From positions 1,488,001 to 1,552,000 of the forward strand of contig NZ_LT629771.1 of NCBI RefSeq assembly GCF_900105175.1: a stretch of 64,000 nucleotides of DNA, read 5' to 3'. Below the pieces are notes generated by a model. That model did no database searches, had not been told where the DNA came from, and worked only from the letters and a program-made list of their open reading frames with translations. Both the position numbers and the translations under genes were made by a program. This document shows, one piece after another, positions 39,906-48,766 of this stretch. Within the stretch, counting starts at the first letter, position 1. Each line of letters begins with the position of its first letter. This DNA comes from Jiangella sp. DSM 45060 (lineage in GTDB: Bacteria; Actinomycetota; Actinomycetes; Jiangellales; Jiangellaceae).

Positions 39906-40882
39906 CCGTCACCGACGCCGGACTGGACCGCGCGATCGGCACCGTCCTGGACCACTGCTTCGCCGTCCGGCCGGGCGAGCACGTGCTGGTGGTCGGCGAC
40001 GCCGCGACCCGCGACCTCGCCGAGGCGATCTGGCAGGGCAGCCGGGCGCGCGACGCCGAGGCCGTGCTGCTGCTGATCGAGGAGCGCCTCGACGGCGAGC
40101 CGGCCCGGCCGGTCGCGGGCGCGATGGCCGCGGCGGACGTCTTCATCGTCGCGACCCGGCAGTCGCTGTCGCACATGAACGCCCGCAAGGAGGCGACGGC
40201 GCGGGGCGCGCGCGGCGCGACGCTGCCCGGCGTGACCTCGGCGATGCTGACCCGGGCGATGGCGGTGGACCTGCCGGCGCTGCGGGCCCGCGGCAGCGCC
40301 GCCGCGCGGCTGTTCACCCAGGCCGGCACGGCCCACCTGACCTGCCCGAACGGGACGGACATGTGGTTCCGGATCGGCGGGCGGGAGGGCATCGCCGACG
40401 ACGGCGACCTGACCGCGCCGCAGGCGTTCGGCAACCTGCCGTGCGGCGAGGCGGCGATCTCGCCGGAGACCGGGCACGGCCGCATCGCCGCCAGCAGCGT
40501 GACGCCGGCCGGCATCCTGCCCGAGCCGATGCTGCTCACCGTCGAGGACGGGCAGCTCACCGACGCGACCGGCCCACACGGCGGCGCGTTCCTGGAGCTG
40601 CTGCGCTCGCACGGACGGGCCGGCACCAACCTGGCCGAGCTGGGCGTCGGCACCAACGACGGCGCCGCCTTCACCGGCAACGTCCTGGAGGACGAGAAGG
40701 TGCTGGGCACCGCGCACGTGGCGTTCGGCGCGAGCGACGCGTTCGGCGGCACGGTCTACGTGCCGATCCACCGCGACGTGGTCATCGTCGACCCGACCCT
40801 GGACGTCGACGGCCACCGCGTCCTCGACGCCGGCCAGTGGCTGCTCGACACCGCCCCGACGAGCGCTGGAGGCGCCCGATGA
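39902..40882 (+). CDS. M29-like metallo-aminopeptidase
   Basis: Cytoplasmic protein of 326 residues, shorter than thermophilic aminopeptidase T (about 410). The C-terminal half carries the family's metal-binding run: GVGTNDGAAFTGNVLEDEKVLGTAHVAFG and then IHRDVVIVDPTLDVDG, giving Glu and His ligands in the expected order. Members of this fold include leucyl aminopeptidases and the NicX ring-opening dioxygenase, so peptide cleavage is likely but not certain. It overlaps the binding-protein gene and the next gene by 4 bp each. Confidence 0.75.
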   Translation: MTVTDAGLDRAIGTVLDHCFAVRPGEHVLVVGDAATRDLAEAIWQGSRARDAEAVLLLIEERLDGEPARPVAGAMAAADVFIVATRQSLSHMNARKEATARGARGATLPGVTSAMLTRAMAVDLPALRARGSAAARLFTQAGTAHLTCPNGTDMWFRIGGREGIADDGDLTAPQAFGNLPCGEAAISPETGHGRIAASSVTPAGILPEPMLLTVEDGQLTDATGPHGGAFLELLRSHGRAGTNLAELGVGTNDGAAFTGNVLEDEKVLGTAHVAFGASDAFGGTVYVPIHRDVVIVDPTLDVDGHRVLDAGQWLLDTAPTSAGGAR

Positions 40883-42111
40883 CCGACGACCTCGTCTGCC
40901 CGCGGTGCGCCGCGCCCGGCTCCGGCACCAGCGGCTGCCAGCACTGCGCCGCTGACGGCCGTCACGTGAACCTCCTCTCGCCGCTGGCCGACCTCGCCGG
41001 GCGTGACCTGCGCACGTTCCGCGGTGGGCCGTGGGGCTGGCCGGACACCCTGCCGCTGTCCGGCGTCGCCACCCCGGTCACGCTGGGGGAGGGGAACACG
41101 CCGTGCTTCCCGCTGGCCCCGTCCGGGCGGATCTGGCTGAAGAACGAGGGCGCGAACCCGACGTGGTCGCACAAGGACCGCGCCATGAGCGCCGCGACCG
41201 CCAAGGCGGCCGAGGCCGGCGCCGCCACGGTGGTGGCGCCGTCCAGCGGCAACGCCGGGCTGGCGGCCGCCGCCTACGCGGCCCGGGCCGGGCTGCGCGC
41301 CGTCGTCCCGACCTACGGGCCGCTGCCGCCGGCCTTCCAGGCGCTGCTCGAGCACTTCGGCGCCGTCCTCATCGCCGCCGACGGTTTCGAGGGGCGCTCC
41401 GCGATGACCAGGATCGGCATCGACGAGCTGGGCTGGTACCCGGTGACGTTCACCGACCCGCGGGTCGGCGGCAACCCGTACGGCAACGCCGGCTACAAGA
41501 GCCTCGCCTACGAGCTGGCCCGCGACCTCGGCGACGACCTCGCCGCCGTCGTCGTGCCGACCAGCCGCGCCGACCTCATGTCCGGCATCGCCCGCGGCTT
41601 CGAGGAGCTCGCCGCGGCCGGGCTGATCGCGCGGCGGCCGGCCATGGTCGCGGCCGAGGCGAGCACCGGCGCCGCGTTCAGCGCCGCGCTCGCTCTGGAC
41701 GACCCGGCCGAGCAGGACCTCGTCACCGTCGAGCGGCAGGAGTCCGCGGCGTTCTCGATCGGCAGCGACAGCGCGCACTGGCAGGGGCTCTGGGCGCTGC
41801 GCACCTCCGGCGGCTGGGCCGTCGCCGTCGACGAGCCCGTCTACCTGGCCGAACAGGTCCGCCTCGGCCGCGAGACCGGCCTCGCCGTCGAGGCCGCGGC
41901 CGCCGTCGCGGTCGCCGCGGCGCGCGAGGTGGCGCGGCGGGCCGACGGCGTCGTCGTCGCCGTCTCGACCTCGATCGCGGTGAAGGACCCGGCCGTCATG
42001 GCCGCCGCCCGTCCCGCGCCCGTCCGACTGCCCGCCGACGCCCGCGCGCTCGCCGCCCACGTCGAGCGTGCGCGGCCCGCCGTCACAGCCCCAGGTTCGC
42101 CGACCCGGTGA
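40879..42111 (+). CDS. Threonine-synthase-like PLP enzyme with zinc ribbon
   Basis: Fold-type II PLP protein of 410 residues. The N-terminus has a CxxC...CxxC zinc-ribbon-like segment (CPRC, CQHC). The PLP lysine is in NPTWSHKDRAMS, the substrate Ser/Asn loop is SSGNAGLAAAAY, and a Gly-rich phosphate-binding region follows. Known relatives are threonine synthase and diaminopropionate ammonia-lyase; the WSHKDR variation and catabolic context suggest a beta-elimination or deamination role. Last gene of the operon, overlapping the convergent gntR by 29 bp. Confidence 0.72.
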   Translation: MTDDLVCPRCAAPGSGTSGCQHCAADGRHVNLLSPLADLAGRDLRTFRGGPWGWPDTLPLSGVATPVTLGEGNTPCFPLAPSGRIWLKNEGANPTWSHKDRAMSAATAKAAEAGAATVVAPSSGNAGLAAAAYAARAGLRAVVPTYGPLPPAFQALLEHFGAVLIAADGFEGRSAMTRIGIDELGWYPVTFTDPRVGGNPYGNAGYKSLAYELARDLGDDLAAVVVPTSRADLMSGIARGFEELAAAGLIARRPAMVAAEASTGAAFSAALALDDPAEQDLVTVERQESAAFSIGSDSAHWQGLWALRTSGGWAVAVDEPVYLAEQVRLGRETGLAVEAAAAVAVAAAREVARRADGVVVAVSTSIAVKDPAVMAAARPAPVRLPADARALAAHVERARPAVTAPGSPTR

Positions 42112-42790
42112 CGGTGGCCGGCGAGAAGCCGGTGATCAGCGCCTCGATGACGCGGCGGCGGCTCTGCTCGATCTGCTCGGCGCTGAGCTGGCGGGCGCGC
42201 TCGGCGTCGCCGGCGACGATGGCGTCGTACAGCTCGAGGTGCTCGTGCATCTGCTCGCTGCTGGTGTCCTCCCTCGTCAGGCTGAGGAAGAACAGCCGCT
42301 GCATCTCCTCCAGCAGGGTGCGGATCGACCTGGCCAGCCGGTGGTTGCCCGCGGCCTCGGCCAGCCGGACGTGGAACTCGCGGTTGTCGACGATGAACCG
42401 CTCGTAGCTCTCCGGGTCGGTGTGGTCGTACTCGGCGTGGGCGAGGTAGTGCATGGCCGTGATGGCCTGCCGCGGCGCCCGAGTGGCGGCCAGCTCGCAG
42501 GCCGCGGGCTCGAGCAGCAGCCGCAGCTCGAACACCTCGTTGACGTCGGTGATCTTCAGGTCCGTCACCCGGTAGCCCTTGCGCGGGCGGACCTCGACGA
42601 AGCCGTCCTGCACCAGCCGGCCGAGCGCGCCGCGCACCGGCGTGCGGCCGACCCCCAGCTGCGCGGCCAGCAGCGCCTCGCGCAGTTCGCTCCCGGGAGC
42701 CAGCGCGCAGGTGAGGATCGCGCGCTTCAGACGCTCGTACGCCAGGTCTGTGGCGGTGGCTCCGGCCGCCCCCTCGGGTGTGTGTGTCAA
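42083..42790 (-). CDS. GntR family regulator (FCD/FadR subgroup)
   Basis: Regulator of 235 residues. The wHTH (DLAYERLKRAILTCALAPGSELREALLAAQLGVGRTPVRGALGRLVQDGFVEVRPRKGYRV) is followed by an all-helical FCD domain with metal-binding pattern (VFELRLLLEPAACELAA, NREFHVRLAEAAGN, EHLELYDAIVAGD). The start is TTG 42790 with GAGGAGAGG 8 bp upstream. It is divergent from the second peptide importer operon, with a two-part operator-like element in the gap. Confidence 0.9.
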   Translation of the reverse strand: MTHTPEGAAGATATDLAYERLKRAILTCALAPGSELREALLAAQLGVGRTPVRGALGRLVQDGFVEVRPRKGYRVTDLKITDVNEVFELRLLLEPAACELAATRAPRQAITAMHYLAHAEYDHTDPESYERFIVDNREFHVRLAEAAGNHRLARSIRTLLEEMQRLFFLSLTREDTSSEQMHEHLELYDAIVAGDAERARQLSAEQIEQSRRRVIEALITGFSPATVTGSANLGL

Positions 42791-42822
42791 CCGCGTTACC
42801 TCTCCTCGCGGCTCTTGCCACG

Positions 42823-42857
42823 GTGATGCATCACTCGTATGTTACCTGACACATCAC
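42823..42857. promoter_or_regulatory. Two-part operator-like element between gntR and the second importer operon
   Basis: GTGATGCATCAC (42823-42834) is a perfect 12-bp palindrome. CTGACACATCAC (42846-42857) is a related half, 23 bp away, with GTTAC between. This layout matches the element at 32198-32234. It lies 33-67 bp upstream of gntR, so GntR is the best candidate binder. Confidence 0.65.
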
Positions 42858-42946
42858 AATCGGAAGGGGCCAGAAATGCGCATCCACCCGAGGCTGACGA
42901 CCCGCGATCTTCCACCCGTTGCTGCTCTTCGGCGCAAGGCTACTTG

Positions 42947-45163
42947 ATGACCGCCTCGGCGCCCGCCGGCGCCGAGCTGCTGGCCATCCGCGATCTGCGG
43001 GTCACCTTCCGCGCGGGCCGCGCCGTGGGCCGCGACGTCCACGCCGTCCGCGGCGCCGACCTCTCCGTCGCGGAGGGTGAGACGCTCGCCGTCGTCGGTG
43101 AGTCGGGCTCGGGCAAGAGCGTCACGATGATGGCGGCGCTCGGATTGCTGCCGGAGAACGCGGAGGTGGCGGGGTCGATCCGGCTGCGCGGCCGCGAGCT
43201 GCTGGCGATGGACGAGCGCGCGCTGCGGTCCGTGCGCGGCGCCGAGATCGGGGTGATCTTTCAGGACCCGATGTCGTCGCTGAACCCCGTACACACCGTC
43301 AGCCGGCAGATCTCCGAGGCGATCCGCGCCCACGCCGACGTCTCCCGTGGCGCGGCGCACGCCCGGGCCGTCGAGCTGCTCGGCGAGGTCGGCATCCCCG
43401 ACCCCCGCACCCGCGCCGACGACTACCCGCACCAGTTCTCCGGCGGCATGCGCCAGCGGGTCATGATCGCGATGGCGCTGGCCTGCGGACCCCGGGTGCT
43501 GGTCGCCGACGAGCCCACCACCGCCCTCGACGTCACCGTCCAGGCCCAGATCGTCGACCTCGTGGACCGGATCCGCCGCGACCGCGGCATGGCCGTCATC
43601 TGGATCAGCCACGACCTCGGCGTCGTCGCCCAGCTCGCCGACCGCGTCACCGTCATGTACGCCGGCCGGGTCGTCGAGCAGGCCCCGTGCGCCGACCTCT
43701 TCACCGCCGCCGTCCACCCCTACACGGCCGGCCTGCTGCGCGCGATGCCGCGGCTGGACGCGCCGGCGGGGTCGCAGCTGGAGGTGATTCCGGGCGGCCT
43801 GCCGGACCCGGAGACCCAGCCCGAGGGCTGTGTGTTCGCCCCGCGCTGCGACCACGCCCACGACCCGTGCGCCGCCGCCCGCCCGGCCCTGCTGCCGCTC
43901 GCGGCGGGCGGCGGCCACGCTGTGTCCTGCCACCGCTCCGGCGAGCTGAGCGCTGGTGGTGGCGGACTGAGCGCTGGTGGTGGCGGACCGCGCGCCGTGG
44001 TAGCTGGACCCCTCCCGGCCCGGGTGGGGCCCACCCTACGGGCGGGCACCGACAACGTTCGCGCGCGCGACGCGTCCGCGGCCGACGCACCCGCGGCCGA
44101 CGCGCCCGCGCCCGCGGCCGCCGGACTGCCCGCCGACGCCGCGGCGCCATCGCCGGTCGTCGTCGCGCTCGAGGACCTGCGGGTGCACTACCGGGGCCGG
44201 AGCTCGTGGCGCCGCCCCGCCGCACCCGTCCGGGCCGTCGACGGGGTCTCGCTGGAGCTGGAGCGGGGCCGGACGCTCGGGCTGGTGGGTGAGAGCGGGT
44301 CGGGCAAGTCGACGCTGGCGCGGGCGCTGCTGGGGCTCGAGCAGCCCAGCGGCGGCACCGTCGCGTTCGGCGGCCGCGTGCTGGACTCGATGAGCGCCGC
44401 CGGGCTGCGCGAGCTGCGCCGCACCGCGCAGATGGTGTTCCAGGATCCCGCCGCGTCGATGAACCCGGCGCTGCGGGTCGAGGACGTCGTCGCGGAACCG
44501 CTGCGGATCAACCGCCGCGGCACCGCCGCCGAGCAGCGGGCCCGCGCCGCCGAGCTGCTGGAGGTCGTCGAGCTGCCGCGCGAGCTGGGCCGGCGCTACC
44601 CGCACCAGCTCAGCGGCGGACAGCGACAACGCGTCGCCATCGCCCGCGGCCTCGCCCTGGACCCCGAGGTGCTGGTCTGCGACGAGCCCGTCTCCGCCCT
44701 CGACGTCTCGGTGCAGGCGCAGATCATCACGCTGCTGTCGCGGCTGCAGGTCGAGCTGGGCCTGTCGCTGCTGGTGATCTCGCACGACCTGGCCGTCATC
44801 CGCACCATCGCGCACCGGGTCGCCGTCATGTACCTCGGCCAGATCGTCGAGCTGGGCGGCCGCGACGACGTCTTCGGCCGGCCGCGGCACCCGTACACGC
44901 GCGGCCTGCTCGACGCCGTCCCGGTCCCCGATCCGCACCGGCGGTCCCGGCCGGCACCCCTGGCCGGCGACCCCCCGAGCCCGGTGGCGCCCCCGCCGGG
45001 CTGCCGGTTCCACGAACGCTGCGCGTTCGCCCGGCCCGGGCTCTGCGACACGACTCCGCCACCGCTGGAGGAGCAGCGCCCCGGCCACTGGACGGCCTGC
45101 CATCTCGCCGACGAGATCGCCGCGTCGCCCGCCCCCGATCCGGCCCAGCCGGCGACGGTCTGA
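42947..45163 (+). CDS. Fused double ATPase of a peptide ABC transporter (DppD-DppF)
   Basis: One protein of 738 residues carrying both ATPases. Domain 1 (about 5-330) has Walker A GESGSGKSV, signature FSGGMRQR, Walker B VLVADEPTTALD and a Cys-rich tail (CVFAPRCDHAHDPC). Domain 2 (about 400-720) has GESGSGKST, LSGGQRQR, VLVCDEPVSALD and CRFHERCAFARPGLC. The linker of about 70 residues is Ala/Gly/Pro-rich and contains a DNA tandem repeat and a hairpin. The fusion is common in actinobacteria. Binding protein and permeases follow. Confidence 0.92.
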   Translation: MTASAPAGAELLAIRDLRVTFRAGRAVGRDVHAVRGADLSVAEGETLAVVGESGSGKSVTMMAALGLLPENAEVAGSIRLRGRELLAMDERALRSVRGAEIGVIFQDPMSSLNPVHTVSRQISEAIRAHADVSRGAAHARAVELLGEVGIPDPRTRADDYPHQFSGGMRQRVMIAMALACGPRVLVADEPTTALDVTVQAQIVDLVDRIRRDRGMAVIWISHDLGVVAQLADRVTVMYAGRVVEQAPCADLFTAAVHPYTAGLLRAMPRLDAPAGSQLEVIPGGLPDPETQPEGCVFAPRCDHAHDPCAAARPALLPLAAGGGHAVSCHRSGELSAGGGGLSAGGGGPRAVVAGPLPARVGPTLRAGTDNVRARDASAADAPAADAPAPAAAGLPADAAAPSPVVVALEDLRVHYRGRSSWRRPAAPVRAVDGVSLELERGRTLGLVGESGSGKSTLARALLGLEQPSGGTVAFGGRVLDSMSAAGLRELRRTAQMVFQDPAASMNPALRVEDVVAEPLRINRRGTAAEQRARAAELLEVVELPRELGRRYPHQLSGGQRQRVAIARGLALDPEVLVCDEPVSALDVSVQAQIITLLSRLQVELGLSLLVISHDLAVIRTIAHRVAVMYLGQIVELGGRDDVFGRPRHPYTRGLLDAVPVPDPHRRSRPAPLAGDPPSPVAPPPGCRFHERCAFARPGLCDTTPPPLEEQRPGHWTACHLADEIAASPAPDPAQPATV
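43946..43987 (+). repeat. 21-bp tandem repeat in the ATPase linker
   Basis: Two exact adjacent copies of CTGAGCGCTGGTGGTGGCGG plus A (43946-43966, 43967-43987) encode LSAGGGG twice. It keeps the reading frame and lengthens the linker. Confidence 0.9.
44000..44039. repeat. Imperfect 40-bp palindrome in the ATPase linker
   Basis: The segment begins GTAGCTGGACCCC and ends TGGGGCCCACCCTAC; the arms pair with a few mismatches around CCCGGCCCGGG. It lies inside the coding linker right after the tandem repeat and looks like intergenic-repeat DNA carried in frame. Confidence 0.6.
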
Positions 45164-45200
45164 CCGCCGCCGACGCCACCGAACGCCCCCGGAGGTCGCC

Positions 45201-46865
45201 ATGTCCCACCGTCGCATCAGCAGAGCCGCGGCACCCGCCGCCGCGCTCGCCGCCGTTCTGGCGCTCGGAGCATGCGGCTCCGACGGCGGGACCGAGGACG
45301 CCGGGCCGGCCGGCGGGGGCGGCGCCACCACCGCCGAGTCGCTGCGCATCGGGATCATGTCCGAGGAGGGCAACCTGACGCCGCACACGTACGCGACCGG
45401 CTTCCCGGGCCTGAACCTCACGATGCTCAGCTACGACTCGCTCATGCAGGTCGACGAGCTCGGCCAGCCGCAGCCGTGGCTGGCCGAGACGGTCGAGGGC
45501 TCGGCGGACGGCCTCACCTACACGGTCGGGCTGGCCGACGGCGTCAGCTGGCACGACGGCGAGCCGCTCACCGCCGAGGACGTCGCGTTCAGCGTCGGCT
45601 ACTACCAGGCCGGCCCGCCCGGGCGGTTCGCCACCGCGCTCGGCAACGTGACGCAGGCCGTCGCGCAGGACGAGTCGACCGTCGTGCTGACGCTGGCCGC
45701 GCCGGACCCGTCGTTCGAGCTGCGCACCCTCGCCGACGTGCCGATCCTGCCCGAGCACGTGTGGTCCGCGGTCGCCGATCCGGACGTCGCGCCGTTCGAC
45801 GAGTCCACGAACGTCGGCTCCGGGCCGTACCGGCTGGTGGAGTCCGAACCGGGCGTCAGCTACTCGTTCGAGGCGAACCCGGAGTACTTCCGCGGCGAGC
45901 CGAAGGTGGACGAACTGGTCGTCGTCCAGTTCGCCGACGAGGCCGGCGCCACCGCGGCGCTGCGGTCGGGTGAGATCGACACGATGATGCGGTCGATCTC
46001 GCCGGAGCAGATCGACGTGCTGCGCGGCACCGGCACCCTGGACGTCGTCGAGGCGCCGGAGTACACGACGACGCTGCTGGTGTTCAACACCGCCGTGCCG
46101 CCGTTCGACCAGGCCGAGTTCCGCCGCGCCGTCGGGCTGGCCGTCGACCGGCAGCGGCTGGTCGACGACGTGTTCCTCGGCGCCGCCGTGGTCGGCAACG
46201 CCGGCTGGGTGCACCCCGACTCGCCTTGGTACGACGACTCCGTCGAGACCGTCCACGACCCGGACGAGGCGGCCGGGCTGCTCGACGGCCTCGGGCTGAC
46301 CGACTCCGACGACGACGGCATCCGCGAGCTCGACGGCGCGCCGCTCTCGTTCGAGCTGCTGGTCGCGTCGAACAACGCGCTGCGGATGCGGCTGGCCGAG
46401 CTGATCGGCGAGCAGCTCGGCGAGGTCGGCATCGGCGTCAGCGTCAGCTCGGTCGAGATGCAGACGCTGGACGACGCGGTCTGGCCCGGCTACGACGTCG
46501 CGCAGGGCCGCAGCTACGAGCTGGCGATGTGGGGCTGGTCGTCGGCCAGCCAGGCCGACATCGGCCAGATGGCGTCGCTGGTGGCCACCGACCCGGTGCT
46601 CGGCAACCTCAACATCACCGGCTACTCCGACCCGGAGACCGACGCGCTCGCCGCCCAGCTGGACACCGAGCTGGACCCGGCCGCCCGCGAGGGGATCGCC
46701 GACCAGCTGCAGCAGCGGATCGCCGAGGAGGTCCCGTTCGTGTCGCTGCTGCACCCGAACGGCGCCTACGGCTACAACCCGTCGGTCTTCGGTGACTGGG
46801 TGCCGATCACGGGCAGCGGCCCGATGACGAAGCTGTCCTTCATCCCCGACGACGGCCAGCCCTGA
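45201..46865 (+). CDS. Peptide-binding lipoprotein (SBP_bac_5)
   Basis: Binding protein of 554 residues. The lipobox ALGACGS places the lipidated Cys at about residue 25. Typical features are GNLTPHTYATG, QPWLAETVEGSADGLTYTVGLADGVSWHDGEPLTAEDVAFS, GSGPYRLVE and FRRAVGLAVDRQRLV. GGAGG precedes ATG 45201. It serves the importer whose permeases follow at once; the ligand is unknown. Confidence 0.9.
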   Translation: MSHRRISRAAAPAAALAAVLALGACGSDGGTEDAGPAGGGGATTAESLRIGIMSEEGNLTPHTYATGFPGLNLTMLSYDSLMQVDELGQPQPWLAETVEGSADGLTYTVGLADGVSWHDGEPLTAEDVAFSVGYYQAGPPGRFATALGNVTQAVAQDESTVVLTLAAPDPSFELRTLADVPILPEHVWSAVADPDVAPFDESTNVGSGPYRLVESEPGVSYSFEANPEYFRGEPKVDELVVVQFADEAGATAALRSGEIDTMMRSISPEQIDVLRGTGTLDVVEAPEYTTTLLVFNTAVPPFDQAEFRRAVGLAVDRQRLVDDVFLGAAVVGNAGWVHPDSPWYDDSVETVHDPDEAAGLLDGLGLTDSDDDGIRELDGAPLSFELLVASNNALRMRLAELIGEQLGEVGIGVSVSSVEMQTLDDAVWPGYDVAQGRSYELAMWGWSSASQADIGQMASLVATDPVLGNLNITGYSDPETDALAAQLDTELDPAAREGIADQLQQRIAEEVPFVSLLHPNGAYGYNPSVFGDWVPITGSGPMTKLSFIPDDGQP

Positions 46866-46867
46866 CG

Positions 46868-47842
46868 ATGCGCGCCCGGCGCCTGGGCCTCGCCCGCCTC
46901 GGCCAGTACGCCGTCGTGCTGGTCGTCGCCGTCTCCCTGAACTTCGCCCTGCCGCGGCTCATGCCGGGCTCACCGCTCGCGCTGATCGCCGGCGTCGAGG
47001 TGGGGGAGATGACGGCGGAGGAGCGGGCCGCCGTGACCGCCGACGCCGGCCTGGACGAACCGCTGGCCGTCCAGTACCTCAGCTACTGGAAGAGCATCCT
47101 CACGCTGGACTTCGGCTACTCGTTCCGGCAGGGCACGCCGATCGAGGAGCTGGTGCTCGACCGGGTGCCGTGGACGCTGCTGCTGACGCTCACCGCGCTG
47201 GTGGTGTCGGCGGTCATCGGCATCGCGCTGGGGGCGTTCGCGGCCTGGCGGCGCGGCGGCAAATGGGACGTGTCGTCGCTGGCGGTGATGATCGCGCTGG
47301 AGTCGACGCCGCAGTTCTGGCTCGGCATGCTGTTCATCGCGCTGTTCTCGGTGTCGCTGGGCTGGCTGCCGTCGTTCGGCGCCACCACGGCCGGCGCCGA
47401 CCTCACCGGCTTCGCCTGGCTCGCCGACGTCGCCGAGCACGCCGTTCTGCCGGTGGTGACGCTGTCGATCCTCAGCATCCCCGCCGTCTACCTGTCGATG
47501 CGGTACTCGACGCTGTCCGTGCTCGGCGAGGACTACATCCGCACCGCGCAGGCGAAGGGGCTGCGGCCGCGCGCCGTCATGCTGCACCACGTGGTGCGCA
47601 CGGCGCTGCTGCCGGTGACGACGGTGCTGGCGCTGCGGCTGGGCTGGGCGTTCGGCGGCACCGTCGTCATCGAGACGGTCTTCTCCTATCCAGGGCTGGG
47701 ACGGCTGATGTACGACGCCGTCTCGGCCCGCGACTACCCGGTCATGCAGGCGACGTTCCTGGTGTTCACGATCGCGGTGCTGCTGGCCAACCTGCTCGCC
47801 GACTCGCTCTACCCCCGCCTCGACCCGAGGACCCGCGTATGA
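46868..47842 (+). CDS. Peptide ABC transporter permease, DppB type
   Basis: Membrane subunit of 324 residues. The N-terminal LPRLMPGSPLALI, the loop GYSFRQGTPIEELVLDRVPWTLLL, the coupling loop YIRTAQAKGLRPRAVMLHHVVRTALLPV and ETVFSYPGLGRLMYDAVSARDYPVMQ are all family marks. It begins 2 bp after the binding-protein stop and overlaps the next permease by 4 bp. Confidence 0.9.
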   Translation: MRARRLGLARLGQYAVVLVVAVSLNFALPRLMPGSPLALIAGVEVGEMTAEERAAVTADAGLDEPLAVQYLSYWKSILTLDFGYSFRQGTPIEELVLDRVPWTLLLTLTALVVSAVIGIALGAFAAWRRGGKWDVSSLAVMIALESTPQFWLGMLFIALFSVSLGWLPSFGATTAGADLTGFAWLADVAEHAVLPVVTLSILSIPAVYLSMRYSTLSVLGEDYIRTAQAKGLRPRAVMLHHVVRTALLPVTTVLALRLGWAFGGTVVIETVFSYPGLGRLMYDAVSARDYPVMQATFLVFTIAVLLANLLADSLYPRLDPRTRV

Positions 47843-48735
47843 CCACCACCGTGTCCGCCGATCCGCAGCCCGGCCCGTCCGGTCCCGCACCCGTCGTGCG
47901 GCGCGGCCGGCGGCTGCGCGACCACACGACCGCCCTCGGCGCCGTCGGCGGCGTCATCGTGCTGGCGCTGGTCACCGTCGCCGTGCTCGCGCCGGTGCTG
48001 GCGCCGTACGACCCGGCCGAACGCGCCGGGACGCCGTTCTCGCCGCCGTCGCCGGACCACCTGCTCGGCACCAACGACGTCGGGCAGGACCTGCTCAGCG
48101 AGATGATCTACGGCACCCGGGTGTCGCTCACCGTCGGCGTCGTGGCCGCCGCGGCCGCCATGCTCATCGGCACCGTCGTCGGGCTGATCGGCGGGTACTT
48201 CCCGCGGCTCGGAGCCGTCGCCATGCGCGGCGTCGACGTGGTGCTGATCCTGCCGTTCCTGCCGCTGCTCATCGTGCTGGCCGCGTACATGGGGCGCAGC
48301 ATCGTCAACACCGTCATCATCATCGCGATCCTCATCTGGGCGCCCACCGCCCGGGTGATCCGCTCGCAGGTGCTGTCGCTGGCCGGCCGCGACTACATCG
48401 TCGCCGCCCGCTCGATGGGGGCCGGCCACGCCTACGTCCTCTGGCGGCACGTGCTGCCGAAGACCATGCTGCTGGCCATCGGCGAGTTCGTCGCCGCGAC
48501 CAGCGGCGCGATCCTGCTGGAGTCGTCGCTGAGCTTCCTCGGCCTCGGCGACCCGCTGCAGGAGAGCTGGGGCTCCACCCTCTACTGGGCGCAGGCGCGC
48601 GGCGCGTTCCTCACCCCGGCGTGGAAGTGGTGGGTGCTCCCGCCCGGCCTGCTGATCATGTGCTCCGCCCTCGGATTCGCCCTGCTCGGCTACGCCCTCG
48701 AGCAGCGCATCAACCCCCGCCTGCGCCGATCGTGA
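47839..48735 (+). CDS. Peptide ABC transporter permease, DppC type
   Basis: Second subunit, 298 residues, with HLLGTNDVGQDLLSEMIYGTRVSL near the N-terminus, the coupling loop YIVAARSMGAGHAYVLWRHVLPK and SSLSFLGLGDPLQESWGSTL. It overlaps the first permease by 4 bp. A PIG-L-like gene follows 31 bp later and is probably co-transcribed. Confidence 0.9.
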   Translation: MTTTVSADPQPGPSGPAPVVRRGRRLRDHTTALGAVGGVIVLALVTVAVLAPVLAPYDPAERAGTPFSPPSPDHLLGTNDVGQDLLSEMIYGTRVSLTVGVVAAAAAMLIGTVVGLIGGYFPRLGAVAMRGVDVVLILPFLPLLIVLAAYMGRSIVNTVIIIAILIWAPTARVIRSQVLSLAGRDYIVAARSMGAGHAYVLWRHVLPKTMLLAIGEFVAATSGAILLESSLSFLGLGDPLQESWGSTLYWAQARGAFLTPAWKWWVLPPGLLIMCSALGFALLGYALEQRINPRLRRS

Positions 48736-48766
48736 CGGCGCCGGCACCGACAGAAGGGACCGCTCC

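Noticed and set aside
42899-42946. Small leader peptide gene ahead of the fused ATPase
   Set aside because: Short open frames exist, but none has a ribosome site or conserved features.
43946-43987. Possible CRISPR or VNTR locus
   Set aside because: Only two copies without spacers, inside a coding linker.
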